This document shows, one piece after another, positions 15,859 through 25,053 of a DNA stretch of 37,359 bases. Each line of letters begins with the position of its first letter. Positions within the stretch are counted from its first letter, which is position 1. A program made the translations under genes and the position numbers. Source of the DNA: CAYOPZ01 sp964406005 (GTDB taxonomy: Bacteria > Bacteroidota > Bacteroidia > Bacteroidales > SM23-62); assembly GCA_964406005.1 (NCBI GenBank), contig CAYOPZ010000029.1, positions 1 to 37,359 of the forward strand, in the 5' to 3' direction. A model generated the notes under the pieces. That model saw only the letters and a program-made list of their open reading frames with translations. It was not told the origin of the DNA and ran no database searches.

Positions 15859-17205
15859 ATGGCACGATTCGAACTTCTCATGCCCAAACTTGGCGAAAGC
15901 ATTGAAGAAGCAACAATTACGAAATGGTTCGTTAAAGTGGGAGACAGGGTAGACGATGATGATGTTCTTCTTGAAATAGCAACCGATAAGGTCGATTCAG
16001 AAATCCCCAGCCCAGTGTCCGGTACTGTAGCCGAGTTACGCGCAGAAAAGGACCAGACCGTGGCCGTGGGAACTGTAATTGCTTTGATAGATACGGGTGA
16101 AGGTGATGAGAAGATGTCCGCACAGGCTGAACCCGGAGCTGAGACTGCAGAAACTGCTACAGTACGTGAAGGTGAACCTGCAGAAAGTGTGAAGGAAAAG
16201 AAGGCCAAAGAAGGTGCCGACGAGGAATCAGAAAAGGAAATCCCCGCTGCGGTAATGAATAAGGAGGGTGAGGCAGGCCGTTTCTATTCCCCCCTGGTAC
16301 TGACCATCGCCAGACAGGAAGGCATTGCACAGGAAGTTCTGGACAGTATACCTGGCAGCGGAAGGCATGGCAGGGTACAGAAGAAAGACCTGTTGAATTA
16401 TTTAAGCAGCCGGACATCACCTGAGTCCGTTCAGGAGGTACAGGCTCCCGTGACCCGGACCAGGGAAAAGACAGAAGCAGCTGCTTCCACTGGTGCCGGA
16501 GATGAAATCATTGAAATGGACAGGATGCGGAAACTGATCGCAGAGCATATGATCATGTCCAAACGGACCTCTGCCCATGTAACAAACATGCTTGAAGCGG
16601 ACGTAACAAATATTGTACTGTGGAGAAATAAGGTTAAGGATGAATTCCTGAAACGTGAAGGAGAAAAAATTACATACCTGCCCATCTTTCTGGAAGCCAC
16701 AATCCAGGCATTGAAGGATTTTCCGATGATAAATGCTTCCGTTGACGGGGAAAAGATCATTGTCAGAAAAAACCTGAACCTGGGGATCGCGGTTGCACTT
16801 CCCAGCGGCAATCTGATCGTACCGGTCATTAAAAATGCAGATGCCTTAAACCTGCTGGGACTGGTTAAAGCACTGAACAAAATGGCCGAAAACGCCCGCA
16901 ACAATAAACTGAGTCCGGACGATATAACCGGTGGCACATTTACAGTCTCCAATTTCGGAACTTTCAGGAATATAATGGGTACGCCCATTATCAATCAGCC
17001 ACAGGTAGCCATTCTTGCCGTAGGGACCGTGGAAAAGAAACCGGCTGTGATAGAGACACCGACAGGGGATGTGATCGGGATACGGCATAAAATGTTCCTG
17101 TCCCTGACCTATGACCACAGAATCATCGATGGCGCCTACGGCGGGGCTTTTTTGAAGAAACTCGGGGATTGCCTGGAATCCTTCGACAGCAACAGGACGA
17201 TATAG
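15859..17205 (+). CDS. Dihydrolipoamide acyltransferase (E2) of branched-chain 2-oxoacid dehydrogenase
   Basis: A 448-residue E2 enzyme. Domains in order are an N-terminal lipoyl domain (about 1-78) with the lipoylated Lys44 in E-I-A-T-D-K-V-D-S-E; an acidic Ala/Glu-rich linker; a peripheral subunit-binding domain (about 138-178, ending G-R-V-Q-K-K-D-L); another linker; and the catalytic acyltransferase domain with Y-D-H-R-I-I-D-G-A near the C-terminus. It transfers the acyl group from E1 to CoA. The fused E1 gene follows after 20 nt. The E1 partner type suggests branched-chain 2-oxoacids from Leu/Ile/Val catabolism. An E3 gene is not in the window. Confidence 0.93.
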   Translation: MARFELLMPKLGESIEEATITKWFVKVGDRVDDDDVLLEIATDKVDSEIPSPVSGTVAELRAEKDQTVAVGTVIALIDTGEGDEKMSAQAEPGAETAETATVREGEPAESVKEKKAKEGADEESEKEIPAAVMNKEGEAGRFYSPLVLTIARQEGIAQEVLDSIPGSGRHGRVQKKDLLNYLSSRTSPESVQEVQAPVTRTREKTEAAASTGAGDEIIEMDRMRKLIAEHMIMSKRTSAHVTNMLEADVTNIVLWRNKVKDEFLKREGEKITYLPIFLEATIQALKDFPMINASVDGEKIIVRKNLNLGIAVALPSGNLIVPVIKNADALNLLGLVKALNKMAENARNNKLSPDDITGGTFTVSNFGTFRNIMGTPIINQPQVAILAVGTVEKKPAVIETPTGDVIGIRHKMFLSLTYDHRIIDGAYGGAFLKKLGDCLESFDSNRTI

Positions 17206-17225
17206 TCAGCAGAAATAAGCAGGTT

Positions 17226-19268
17226 ATGGAGAAGAACAGAAAATACCATATCAAAAGAACAGATAAGAAAACCCTCGAAAAATGGTTTCGTTTAATAACC
17301 CTCGGCAGGATACTTGACGACAGGGCCCCCAACTATCTGAAGCAGGCCATTGGATGGTCATACCATGCACCTTACGCCGGACATGACGGAATCCAGCTTG
17401 CCATAGGACAGACCTTCAACAGGGAAAAGGACCACCTTTTTCCTTACTACCGGGACATGCTGACTGCCTTATCAGCCGGCCTGAGTGCCGAAGAAATCAT
17501 CTATAACGGGATTTCCAAAGACCTGGATGTAGCGGGCGGCGGGAGGCATATGTCGAACCATTTTGCAAAACCCCAGTGGAACATACACAGTGTATCCTCC
17601 AGCACGGGGAATCATTCCCTCCATGCAGTAGGTGTTGCCAGGGCCATAAAGAAATACGGGACACCCGGTATTTCCATTTGCTCCCAGGGCGAATCCTCTG
17701 TATCAGAAGGGTATGTCTATGAGGCCATTAACGGGGCCTCCCACGAAAAACTACCGGTCCTGTTCGTGATCCAGGACAACGGTTATGGCATTTCCGTGCC
17801 AAAGAAGGATCAGACCGCACGCAGGAAGGTGGCAGATAATTTTATCGGGTTCAGGAATCTCAGGATCATGCATTGCAACGGCAAGGATGTTTTCGATTCA
17901 ATGAACACCCTGTATGAAGCAAGAAAGCACATTGAAACGCATGAGGAACCCGTGATCGTTCAGGCAAATTGTGTGAGGATTCATTCACACTCCAATTCTG
18001 ACGCCCACGAATTGTACAGGGATGATTATGAGCTGAACTATGTCCGTGAATATGACCCTGCAGCCAAATACCGCCGGCTGCTGCTCCGTTACGGGCGCTT
18101 TACCGAAGATGAACTTGCGGTCATGGAAGAAGAAATGAAAGAAGTGGTGAAAAAAGCGCATAAGGCAGGAATGGCGGCACCTGACCCATCGCCTGAATCC
18201 ATTCATGATTTTGTAATCCCCGAAGCCTATATCCCGGAAAAATATCCCGACGGCCTGCATAATTTTGAAGGGGAAAAGAAAAAACTGATCCAGGGGCTGA
18301 ATGAAACACTCAAGGCCGAATTCCGTCATAACCCCGACACCTTCATATGGGGCCAGGACCTCGCTTACAAGGAGAAGGGCGGGGTATTCAACGTAACCAA
18401 AGGAATGCAGCAGGAATTCGGGAAGGACCGGGTATTCAATGCACCCATTGCGGAGGATTTTATCGTAGGAACCGCCGATGGCATGAGCAGGTATAATGAC
18501 AAACTGAGAATTGTGGTGGAGGGTGCGGAATTTGCAGATTATTTCTGGCCGGCCATGGAAGCTTTCGTGGAAACCACGCACGAATACTGGCGAAGCAAGG
18601 GCCAGTATTCCCCCAATGTTACCATACGGCTTGCTTCAGGCGGTTATATCGGCGGCGGTCTTTATCACTCGCAGACCATAGAAGGGAGTATTACAACATT
18701 TCCGGGAGTGCGGGTTGTGTATCCTTCTTTCGCTGATGATGCAGCCGGACTCTTAAGGACTTGCATCAGGTCGAGGGGACTGAATTTCTTCATGGAACCC
18801 AAAGCCCTGTACAATTCACCCAAAGCCGCCACACCCATACCCGACGATTTCGAAGTGCCGTTCGGAAAAGCCAGGATCAGGAAGCAGGGCAGTGACATGA
18901 CCATTATTACTTACGGCAACACCAGTCACATGTGCCTCGAAGCCGCCGGGCAGCTTGCCTCCGATGGACTGGCCGAAGCCGAAGTCATAGATCTTCGCTC
19001 ACTCATACCGCTTGATGAGAAAACCATCCTTGAATCCGTAAAAAAAACAGGAAAGGTACTCGTTGTGCATGAAGACAAGGTTTTTTCAGGGTTCGGAGCA
19101 GAGCTGGCCGCAACCATTGCTGATGAAGCATTCGAATACCTTGACGGTCCTGTAAAACGGGTCGGGGCCACCTTTACGCCCATAGGCTTCAACCGTATAC
19201 TTGAGGCTGCCATTCTCCCTGATACCGCAAAAATATTTGAAGCAGCGAAAGACCTGCTGGAATATTAA
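17226..19268 (+). CDS. Branched-chain 2-oxoacid dehydrogenase E1, alpha and beta in one chain
   Basis: A 680-residue thiamine-diphosphate enzyme that joins the alpha (about 1-340) and beta (about 355-680) subunits found separately elsewhere. The alpha part has the substrate-entry block F-P-Y-Y-R-D-M, A-G-G-G-R-H-M-S-N-H-F and the Mg-TPP region S-Q-G-E-S-S-V-S-E-G-Y-V-Y-E-A-I-N. The beta part begins near E-T-L-K-A-E-F-R-H and holds W-G-Q-D-L-A, A-P-I-A-E-D-F-I-V-G and the C-terminal transketolase-like domain. The ATG at 17226 begins the protein; an upstream open stretch overlaps the E2 gene and is not used. Such fusions are common in Bacteroidota. The product feeds E2 encoded 20 nt upstream. 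Confidence 0.93.
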   Translation: MEKNRKYHIKRTDKKTLEKWFRLITLGRILDDRAPNYLKQAIGWSYHAPYAGHDGIQLAIGQTFNREKDHLFPYYRDMLTALSAGLSAEEIIYNGISKDLDVAGGGRHMSNHFAKPQWNIHSVSSSTGNHSLHAVGVARAIKKYGTPGISICSQGESSVSEGYVYEAINGASHEKLPVLFVIQDNGYGISVPKKDQTARRKVADNFIGFRNLRIMHCNGKDVFDSMNTLYEARKHIETHEEPVIVQANCVRIHSHSNSDAHELYRDDYELNYVREYDPAAKYRRLLLRYGRFTEDELAVMEEEMKEVVKKAHKAGMAAPDPSPESIHDFVIPEAYIPEKYPDGLHNFEGEKKKLIQGLNETLKAEFRHNPDTFIWGQDLAYKEKGGVFNVTKGMQQEFGKDRVFNAPIAEDFIVGTADGMSRYNDKLRIVVEGAEFADYFWPAMEAFVETTHEYWRSKGQYSPNVTIRLASGGYIGGGLYHSQTIEGSITTFPGVRVVYPSFADDAAGLLRTCIRSRGLNFFMEPKALYNSPKAATPIPDDFEVPFGKARIRKQGSDMTIITYGNTSHMCLEAAGQLASDGLAEAEVIDLRSLIPLDEKTILESVKKTGKVLVVHEDKVFSGFGAELAATIADEAFEYLDGPVKRVGATFTPIGFNRILEAAILPDTAKIFEAAKDLLEY

Positions 19269-19283
19269 AAACAATCCGATGAG

Positions 19284-19793
19284 ATGAAGAAAACCGCCAT
19301 TGTTTACAGTTTCAACACAAAGAAGACTTCCAAGGCCGCCAGACAAATCCAGGAGGCTTTCGGGAAGAGCGCGGACATCCAGCTGGTGAATACCGAAGAC
19401 GTTACTCCTGAAGAATTCCTTGCATTCGATAACCTGATCTGTGGTGCGGCAACCTGGTTCGACGGAGAGCTGCCCAATCACTGGGATGAATTCGTACCGG
19501 CAATCGAGGATATGGACCTCAGTGGCAAAACCATAGCATTGTTCGGGCTTGGAAACCAGAAGGACTATCCTGAAAACTTCATTGATGCCATAGGTATCCT
19601 GGCCGAGATATTTGAAGCACAGGGTGCCAGGCTTGTGGGATATACATCCACAGAAGGGTTTGATTACAGAACTTCCCGTGCGGAACGGGGAGAACAGTTC
19701 TGCGGTCTTGGCCTTGACTATGACACCCGGGGGTTCAAAAACAAGGAACGGATAAGGAACTGGGTGGAAAAATTAAAACTGGAGCTCAAGTAA
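19284..19793 (+). CDS. Flavodoxin (long-chain type)
   Basis: A 169-residue flavodoxin, a small FMN electron carrier. The fold's segments are visible: the N-terminal strand plus phosphate loop (Y-S-F-N-T-K-K-T), L-I-C-G-A-A-T-W-F-D-G-E-L-P-N-H-W for the first isoalloxazine loop with a tryptophan, and F-G-L-G-N-Q-K-D-Y-P-E-N-F for the second with a tyrosine. The insertion typical of long-chain flavodoxins is present (G-Y-T-S-T-E-G-F-D-Y). The phosphate loop departs from T/S-x-T-G-x-T: the glycine position is Lys13. It lies 15 nt after E1, so it is probably cotranscribed with the oxoacid dehydrogenase. Confidence 0.9.
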   Translation: MKKTAIVYSFNTKKTSKAARQIQEAFGKSADIQLVNTEDVTPEEFLAFDNLICGAATWFDGELPNHWDEFVPAIEDMDLSGKTIALFGLGNQKDYPENFIDAIGILAEIFEAQGARLVGYTSTEGFDYRTSRAERGEQFCGLGLDYDTRGFKNKERIRNWVEKLKLELK

Positions 19794-19794
19794 A

Positions 19795-19830
19795 CCGGAT
19801 ACCTGCCTTATACGGGAATTTATTTTTTTA
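19795..19830 (+). terminator. Probable terminator after flavodoxin
   Basis: CCGGATA (19795-19801) pairs with TATACGG (19809-19815) with one G/A mismatch and is followed by a T-rich tract to 19829. A second, AT-rich 7-bp hairpin lies at 19828-19845. It would close the E2-E1-flavodoxin operon. Confidence 0.5.
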
Positions 19831-19896
19831 TGCTGTATAGCATAATTCATATTTATTTGCCACTTTTGCATAATTGATTTAAATCCAAAGGATAAC

Positions 19897-19935
19897 CCAG
19901 GCATATGTTCAGGTGAACTGCCTGGTTTACTTTAA
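19897..19935 (+). promoter_or_regulatory. Leader hairpin upstream of leuA, possible attenuator
   Basis: CCAGGCA (19897-19903) pairs with TGCCTGG (19919-19925), with an inner GTTC/GAAC stem, followed by TTTACTTT. It ends about 25 nt before leuA. It could be an intrinsic attenuator or only the 5' end structure of the mRNA. No leader peptide rich in leucine codons is visible, and the U-tract is weak. Confidence 0.35.
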
Positions 19936-19959
19936 AAAAGCAGATCTAATAAGTTGATT

Positions 19960-21456
19960 ATGAACAAGGAAAAAGTCTATGTTTTTGATACTACCCTGAG
20001 AGATGGTGAACAGGTTCCCGGGTGCCAGTTGAATACAATCGAGAAAATCGAGGTGGCAAAGGCACTTGAAGGTCTTGGAGTGGATATCATCGAAGCCGGT
20101 TTCCCGGTTTCCAGCCCTGGTGACTTTAATTCCGTTGTTGAAATTTCCAAGACTATCAAAGAGCCCGTGATCTGTGGACTTACGCGTGCCGTCAAGAAGG
20201 ATATCGAAGTGGCTGCCCAGGCGCTGCAACATGCCCAGCGCCCAAGGATACATACCGGGATCGGCACATCTTACTATCATATAAACTACAAGCTGAATTC
20301 CACACAGGAGAAAATACTTGAAAGAGCGGTGGAAGCGGTCAGGTATGCAAAAACATTCGTTGAGGATGTGGAATTTTATGCCGAGGATGCAGGAAGGACC
20401 GATAACAAGTACCTGGCCAAAGTGATAGAAGCCGTGATCGATGCAGGTGCCACGGTTGTAAACATTCCGGATACAACGGGGTACACGCTTCCTGAAGAGT
20501 TCGGCAAAAAAATCAGTTTTCTGAAAGAGCATGTCGGGAATATAGACAAGGCCATCATCTCCACCCATTGCCACAATGATCTGGGAATGGCCACTGCCAA
20601 TACGATAAGCGGTGTGATCAACGGGGCCAGGCAGGTTGAGGTGACCGTCAACGGCATCGGAGAAAGAGCGGGGAACACATCTCTCGAAGAAGTTGTCATG
20701 ATACTTAAAAGCAGGAAACATCTCAATTTATACACAGATATCAAACCCAAACAGATATTCAGAACATCGAGGCTGGTATCGACATTGATGCGAATGCCCG
20801 TGCAACCCAACAAGGCCATTGTCGGCAGAAATGCCTTCGCTCATTCATCCGGGATACACCAGGACGGGGTTCTGAAAAGAAGGGAAAACTACGAAATCAT
20901 TGATCCCAAACATGTAGGGATCAATGAATCCTCTATTGTGCTTACGGCAAGAAGCGGCAGGGCGGCACTCAAGCACAGGGTTGAAAAACTGGGATACAAG
21001 CTTACAACGGAAAAACTGGAGCATCTTTATCAGAAATTTCTTGAGATTGCCGATAAAAAGAAAGATATAAATGATGAGGATCTGAAAGTCCTGGTAGGGA
21101 AAGAACAGAGGGGTCCGAGAAACATCGAGCTGCATTCCCTGCAGGTCACATGCGGTATAAGCGCCATCCCTACGGCCACTGTCGCCATTCAGATGCTGGG
21201 AGAGTGCTTCCAGGAATCTGCAATCGGGAACGGTCCCATTGACGCAGCTTTTACGGCCGTAAAAAAGATCGTCAAAAAGAAGGTCAGGCTGGAGGAATTC
21301 CTGATCCAGGCCATTACCAGGGGAAGTGACGATCTCGGAAAGGTACATGTGCAGGTTGAGCACAAAGGGAATACATATTACGGTTTTTCTGCCAACACGG
21401 ATATCGTAACCGCATCCGTGGAGGCTTATATAGATGCACTGGCACAAATTGTATAG
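19960..21456 (+). CDS. leuA: 2-isopropylmalate synthase
   Basis: A 498-residue enzyme that condenses acetyl-CoA with 2-oxoisovalerate in the first committed step of leucine synthesis. The HMGL-like TIM barrel (about 1-280) starts F-D-T-T-L-R-D-G-E-Q-V-P-G and holds the metal ligands in S-T-H-C-H-N-D-L-G and N-G-I-G-E-R-A-G-N. The C-terminal LeuA regulatory (dimerisation, leucine-binding) domain covers about 385-498. I chose the ATG at 19960; a TTG two codons earlier is open. It leads the leuA-leuC-leuD-leuA2-leuB operon, with leuC 96 nt downstream. Confidence 0.95.
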   Translation: MNKEKVYVFDTTLRDGEQVPGCQLNTIEKIEVAKALEGLGVDIIEAGFPVSSPGDFNSVVEISKTIKEPVICGLTRAVKKDIEVAAQALQHAQRPRIHTGIGTSYYHINYKLNSTQEKILERAVEAVRYAKTFVEDVEFYAEDAGRTDNKYLAKVIEAVIDAGATVVNIPDTTGYTLPEEFGKKISFLKEHVGNIDKAIISTHCHNDLGMATANTISGVINGARQVEVTVNGIGERAGNTSLEEVVMILKSRKHLNLYTDIKPKQIFRTSRLVSTLMRMPVQPNKAIVGRNAFAHSSGIHQDGVLKRRENYEIIDPKHVGINESSIVLTARSGRAALKHRVEKLGYKLTTEKLEHLYQKFLEIADKKKDINDEDLKVLVGKEQRGPRNIELHSLQVTCGISAIPTATVAIQMLGECFQESAIGNGPIDAAFTAVKKIVKKKVRLEEFLIQAITRGSDDLGKVHVQVEHKGNTYYGFSANTDIVTASVEAYIDALAQIV

Positions 21457-21552
21457 ATTTCCTTACTTACCGATCCTGATATCCTTTAATTAACTTAATT
21501 TTACAGGCAAGTACTGAACTAACTTTTTAACAGTATAATTTTTAATTAAAAA

Positions 21553-22926
21553 ATGGCCAGAACACTGTTCGATAAAATCTGGGAGAAACACGTGGTGGAC
21601 CGTATCCCCGATGGTCCCGACGTCCTTTACATCGACAGGCACTTCGTTCACGAAGTTACCAGTCCGCAGGCGTTTGCGGGACTTGAAAAAAGGAATCTGC
21701 CTGTTTTCCGGCCTGAAAAGGTATTCGCAACACCCGACCACAATGTTCCTACAATTAACCAGCATCTGTCAATCGGGGAAAAGCTCTCCCGTCTTCAGGT
21801 TGAAAAACTGACGGAAAACTGCAGGAAGCACAACATTCAATTGTTTCATCTGACTCATGAGAATCACGGTATTGTTCATATCATCGGTCCCGAACTGGGT
21901 GTAACCCAGCCCGGTCAGACCATCGTATGCGGTGACAGTCATACCGCTACGCACGGAGCTTTCGGAACCATCGCCTTCGGCATCGGGACCAGTGAGGTTG
22001 AAATGGTGCTGGCCAGCCAGTGTCTGCTCCAGTACAAGCCAAAAAAAATGAGGATCACAGTTGAGGGGAAACTGGGCCCGGGCGTAGTATCAAAAGATGT
22101 GATACTTTATATCATCTCGAAATTGAGTGCAGGTGGCGCCACAGGATATTTCGTGGAATATGCCGGATCCACATTCCGCAGCATGTCCATGGAGGCCCGC
22201 ATGACGGTATGCAATATGAGCATCGAGATGGGAGCCAGGGGCGGGCTCATCGCTCCCGACAACACAACCATAGAATATGTCAGGGGCAGGAAGTATGCCC
22301 CGAAGGGTAAGGATCTTGACCGAAAAATCGATGAATGGAAAGAATTGTTTACAGACCCGGATGCGAAATTTGACAGGGAGTATCTGTTTAAGGCTTCTGA
22401 CATACCTCCCATGGTGACCTACGGCACCAATCCCGGCATGGGCATACCTGTCGACGAATACATCCCTGAAAGGGAAGGCGAGGAAAAAGCGCTTGATTAC
22501 ATGGGGCTCAGGCAGGGAAACAGGCTTCTGGGAATGCCCGTGAACTATGTATTCATTGGAAGCTGCACGAATGCCAGGATAGAAGATTTCAGAGCGGTTG
22601 CCAGACTGGTCGAAGGAAAGCGTAAGGCCGGGCACATCAAGGCCTACCTTATTCCCGGATCGAACCAGGTAGAGCGACAGATAAGGGAGGAAGGTCTTGA
22701 CAGGATCCTGTCCGAAGCCGGATTTACCATTCGCCAGCCGGGTTGTTCTGCCTGCCTGGGCATGAACGAGGACAAGGTGCCCAGGGGGGAATACTGTGTT
22801 TCCACTTCCAACCGGAACTTCGAAGGCCGGCAGGGTCCTGAATCCAGGACCATACTTGCCAGTCCTCTGACGGCTGCAGCCACTGCAATCGAAGGTAAAA
22901 TAACCGATGTAAGAAAATTCATTTAA
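21553..22926 (+). CDS. leuC: 3-isopropylmalate dehydratase large subunit
   Basis: A 457-residue aconitase-family subunit that, with LeuD, isomerises 2- to 3-isopropylmalate. The [4Fe-4S] ligands are Cys338 (G-S-C-T-N-A-R), Cys398 and Cys401 (G-C-S-A-C-L-G-M). V-C-G-D-S-H-T-A-T-H-G-A-F-G supplies the conserved active-site block. Length matches LeuC. leuD follows after 6 nt. Confidence 0.96.
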   Translation: MARTLFDKIWEKHVVDRIPDGPDVLYIDRHFVHEVTSPQAFAGLEKRNLPVFRPEKVFATPDHNVPTINQHLSIGEKLSRLQVEKLTENCRKHNIQLFHLTHENHGIVHIIGPELGVTQPGQTIVCGDSHTATHGAFGTIAFGIGTSEVEMVLASQCLLQYKPKKMRITVEGKLGPGVVSKDVILYIISKLSAGGATGYFVEYAGSTFRSMSMEARMTVCNMSIEMGARGGLIAPDNTTIEYVRGRKYAPKGKDLDRKIDEWKELFTDPDAKFDREYLFKASDIPPMVTYGTNPGMGIPVDEYIPEREGEEKALDYMGLRQGNRLLGMPVNYVFIGSCTNARIEDFRAVARLVEGKRKAGHIKAYLIPGSNQVERQIREEGLDRILSEAGFTIRQPGCSACLGMNEDKVPRGEYCVSTSNRNFEGRQGPESRTILASPLTAAATAIEGKITDVRKFI

Positions 22927-22932
22927 AACCAG

Positions 22933-23517
22933 ATGGAAGCATTTGTAACCATAGAATCAAGGGCCGTTCCGATGGCCATGGAAAATGTGGATACGGATCA
23001 GATCGTACCGGCCCGTTTCCTGAAGGCCACCAGTCGTGAAGGATTCGGGGATAACCTGTTCAGGGACTGGCGCTTCGATGAAAATGATCAGCCCAAACCC
23101 GGATTCATCCTGAACAATCCTGACCATTCCGGCTCCATATTGATCGCAGGCAAAAATTTCGGTACGGGCTCCAGCCGGGAGCATGCCGCATGGGCACTGA
23201 TCGATTACGGATTTAAAGTGGTCGTGTCCAGCTTTTTTGCCGATATTTTCAAGAACAATGCCCTGAACAACGGATTGTTACCCGTCCAGGTATCAGACGG
23301 ATTCTTAAAAATCCTGCTTGCGAAGACCACGAAAAACCCCGGGGAGATCATCAGGGTAGATCTCGATAATCAGCAGATCAGCCTGATAAGTACGGGGGAG
23401 AAGGAAAAATTTGAAATCAACCCCTATAAAAAACAGTGTCTTCAAAACGGATATGATGATATAGATTACCTGGTCAGCATCCTGGATAAGGTTGCTGCAT
23501 ACGAAAAGAAACGATAA
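22933..23517 (+). CDS. leuD: 3-isopropylmalate dehydratase small subunit
   Basis: A 194-residue swivel-domain partner of LeuC. Motifs are the N-terminal N-V-D-T-D-Q-I-V-P-A-R-F-L and the conserved loop G-K-N-F-G-T-G-S-S-R-E-H-A-A-W-A-L. The second leuA-like gene begins 12 nt after its stop. Size and motifs are normal for LeuD; adjacency to leuC excludes a stand-alone homoaconitase reading. Confidence 0.95.
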   Translation: MEAFVTIESRAVPMAMENVDTDQIVPARFLKATSREGFGDNLFRDWRFDENDQPKPGFILNNPDHSGSILIAGKNFGTGSSREHAAWALIDYGFKVVVSSFFADIFKNNALNNGLLPVQVSDGFLKILLAKTTKNPGEIIRVDLDNQQISLISTGEKEKFEINPYKKQCLQNGYDDIDYLVSILDKVAAYEKKR

Positions 23518-23529
23518 AAAACAGGAGAG

Positions 23530-25053
23530 ATGATACTGGAAATAATGGATACCACTTTAAGGGACGGTGAGCAGACTTCCGGAGTGTCCTTTAATGCACA
23601 TGAGAAGCTCAGCATAGCAAAGATATTGCTGGAAGAGGTAAAAGTGGACCGTATCGAGGTCGCCTCTGCCCGGGTCTCCGAAGGGGAACTGGAAGCGGTT
23701 GAAAAAATTGTTCAGTGGGCACGGCAGAACCAGATGCTTGACCGTATCGAGATCCTGGGCTTCATTGACAGCAATGCCTCGCTCGACTGGATACATTCGG
23801 CCGGTGGGCGCGTGGTAAACCTGCTTTCAAAGGGTTCCTACAAGCATGTTACATCCCAGCTCAAGAAAAAGCCCGAAGAACACCTGGCTGACCTGGAGGC
23901 ATCCATCGAGTATGCCACTTCCAGGGATATCGTCTGCAATATATACCTGGAAGACTGGTCGAACGGAATGATACATTCCAGGGATTATGTCTTTTTCCTT
24001 ATGGACACGCTGAAAGACAGGAACATCAAGCGGCTGATGCTGCCCGATACGCTGGGCATCCTGAATCACAGGCAAACCTACGAGTTTTGCAGTATCATGC
24101 TGGAACGTTATCCGGATCTGCATATTGATTTCCATGCCCACAATGATTACGACCTGTCCACAGCCAATGTATTCGAAGCCGTAAGGGCAGGAGTGCACGG
24201 AATTCATACGACGGTAAACGGAATGGGTGAACGTGCCGGAAACGTCGCCCTGTCATCCGTGCTGGGCATAATCAATGACCACCTCAAGGTAAAAACCAAC
24301 ATGGATGAGACCAGGCTGACCAAGATCAGCCGCCTTGTTGAATCCTATTCCGGGATAAGGGTTCCGGAAAACAAACCCCTGATCGGTGAAAATGTATATA
24401 CCCAGACCTGCGGAGTACATGCCGACGGAGACAGCAAGGCGGAACTTTATTTCAACGACCTTGTGCCGGAACGTTTTGGCCGGCAGCGGAAATATGCACT
24501 CGGAAAGACATCCGGAAAAGCCAACATCAGGAAAAACCTCGAGGAACTGGGACTGGACCTCGACTCAGAATCCATGAAAAAAGTGACCGAAAGAATTATT
24601 GAACTCGGGGACAAGAAGCACACCGTAACCACAGAGGACCTGCCCTATATAATTTCTGACGTGCTGGGAGGCATGGATCTTCACCAGCCCATAAAAATCA
24701 AGAGCTTTTCCCTCACCCTCTCAAACGGGCTCCGGCCGATCGCCAATATCATTGTCGAGATCAACGGGAAAAGTTACGAGGAAAGCAGCATAGGCGACGG
24801 GCAATACGATGCGTTCATGAAAGCACTGTGGAAGGTTTATGCCAAACTGGACAAAGACCGACCCGTGCTTGTGGACTACATCGTCACGATTCCCCCTGGA
24901 GGAAAAACCGATGCACTGGTCGAAAATGTGATCACATGGAATTACCGTAACAGGGAATTCAAGACCAAAGGAGTCGATGTCGACCAGATTGAGGCCGCCA
25001 TCAAAGCAACTGAAAAAATGCTGAATATCATCGAAAGGAACCATGGCATATAA
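23530..25053 (+). CDS. Second LeuA-family acyltransferase (isopropylmalate/citramalate synthase-like)
   Basis: A 507-residue enzyme of the LeuA/CimA family. The barrel starts M-D-T-T-L-R-D-G-E-Q-T-S-G-V-S-F and has the metal-binding D-F-H-A-H-N-D-Y-D-L and N-G-M-G-E-R-A-G-N. A full C-terminal LeuA regulatory domain follows (about 385-507). It differs in many places from the operon's first LeuA, so it is a paralogue, not a recent duplicate. Candidates are a second 2-isopropylmalate synthase or a citramalate synthase making 2-oxobutyrate from pyruvate for isoleucine. Residues that decide between them could not be assigned safely. Its 3' end overlaps leuB by 11 nt, so it is firmly in the operon. 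A GGAGAG ribosome site precedes the ATG. Confidence 0.88.
   Translation: MILEIMDTTLRDGEQTSGVSFNAHEKLSIAKILLEEVKVDRIEVASARVSEGELEAVEKIVQWARQNQMLDRIEILGFIDSNASLDWIHSAGGRVVNLLSKGSYKHVTSQLKKKPEEHLADLEASIEYATSRDIVCNIYLEDWSNGMIHSRDYVFFLMDTLKDRNIKRLMLPDTLGILNHRQTYEFCSIMLERYPDLHIDFHAHNDYDLSTANVFEAVRAGVHGIHTTVNGMGERAGNVALSSVLGIINDHLKVKTNMDETRLTKISRLVESYSGIRVPENKPLIGENVYTQTCGVHADGDSKAELYFNDLVPERFGRQRKYALGKTSGKANIRKNLEELGLDLDSESMKKVTERIIELGDKKHTVTTEDLPYIISDVLGGMDLHQPIKIKSFSLTLSNGLRPIANIIVEINGKSYEESSIGDGQYDAFMKALWKVYAKLDKDRPVLVDYIVTIPPGGKTDALVENVITWNYRNREFKTKGVDVDQIEAAIKATEKMLNIIERNHGI

Noticed and set aside
17169..17225. Upstream extension of the E1 gene
   Set aside because: It overlaps the end of the E2 gene; the family begins at the ATG at 17226.
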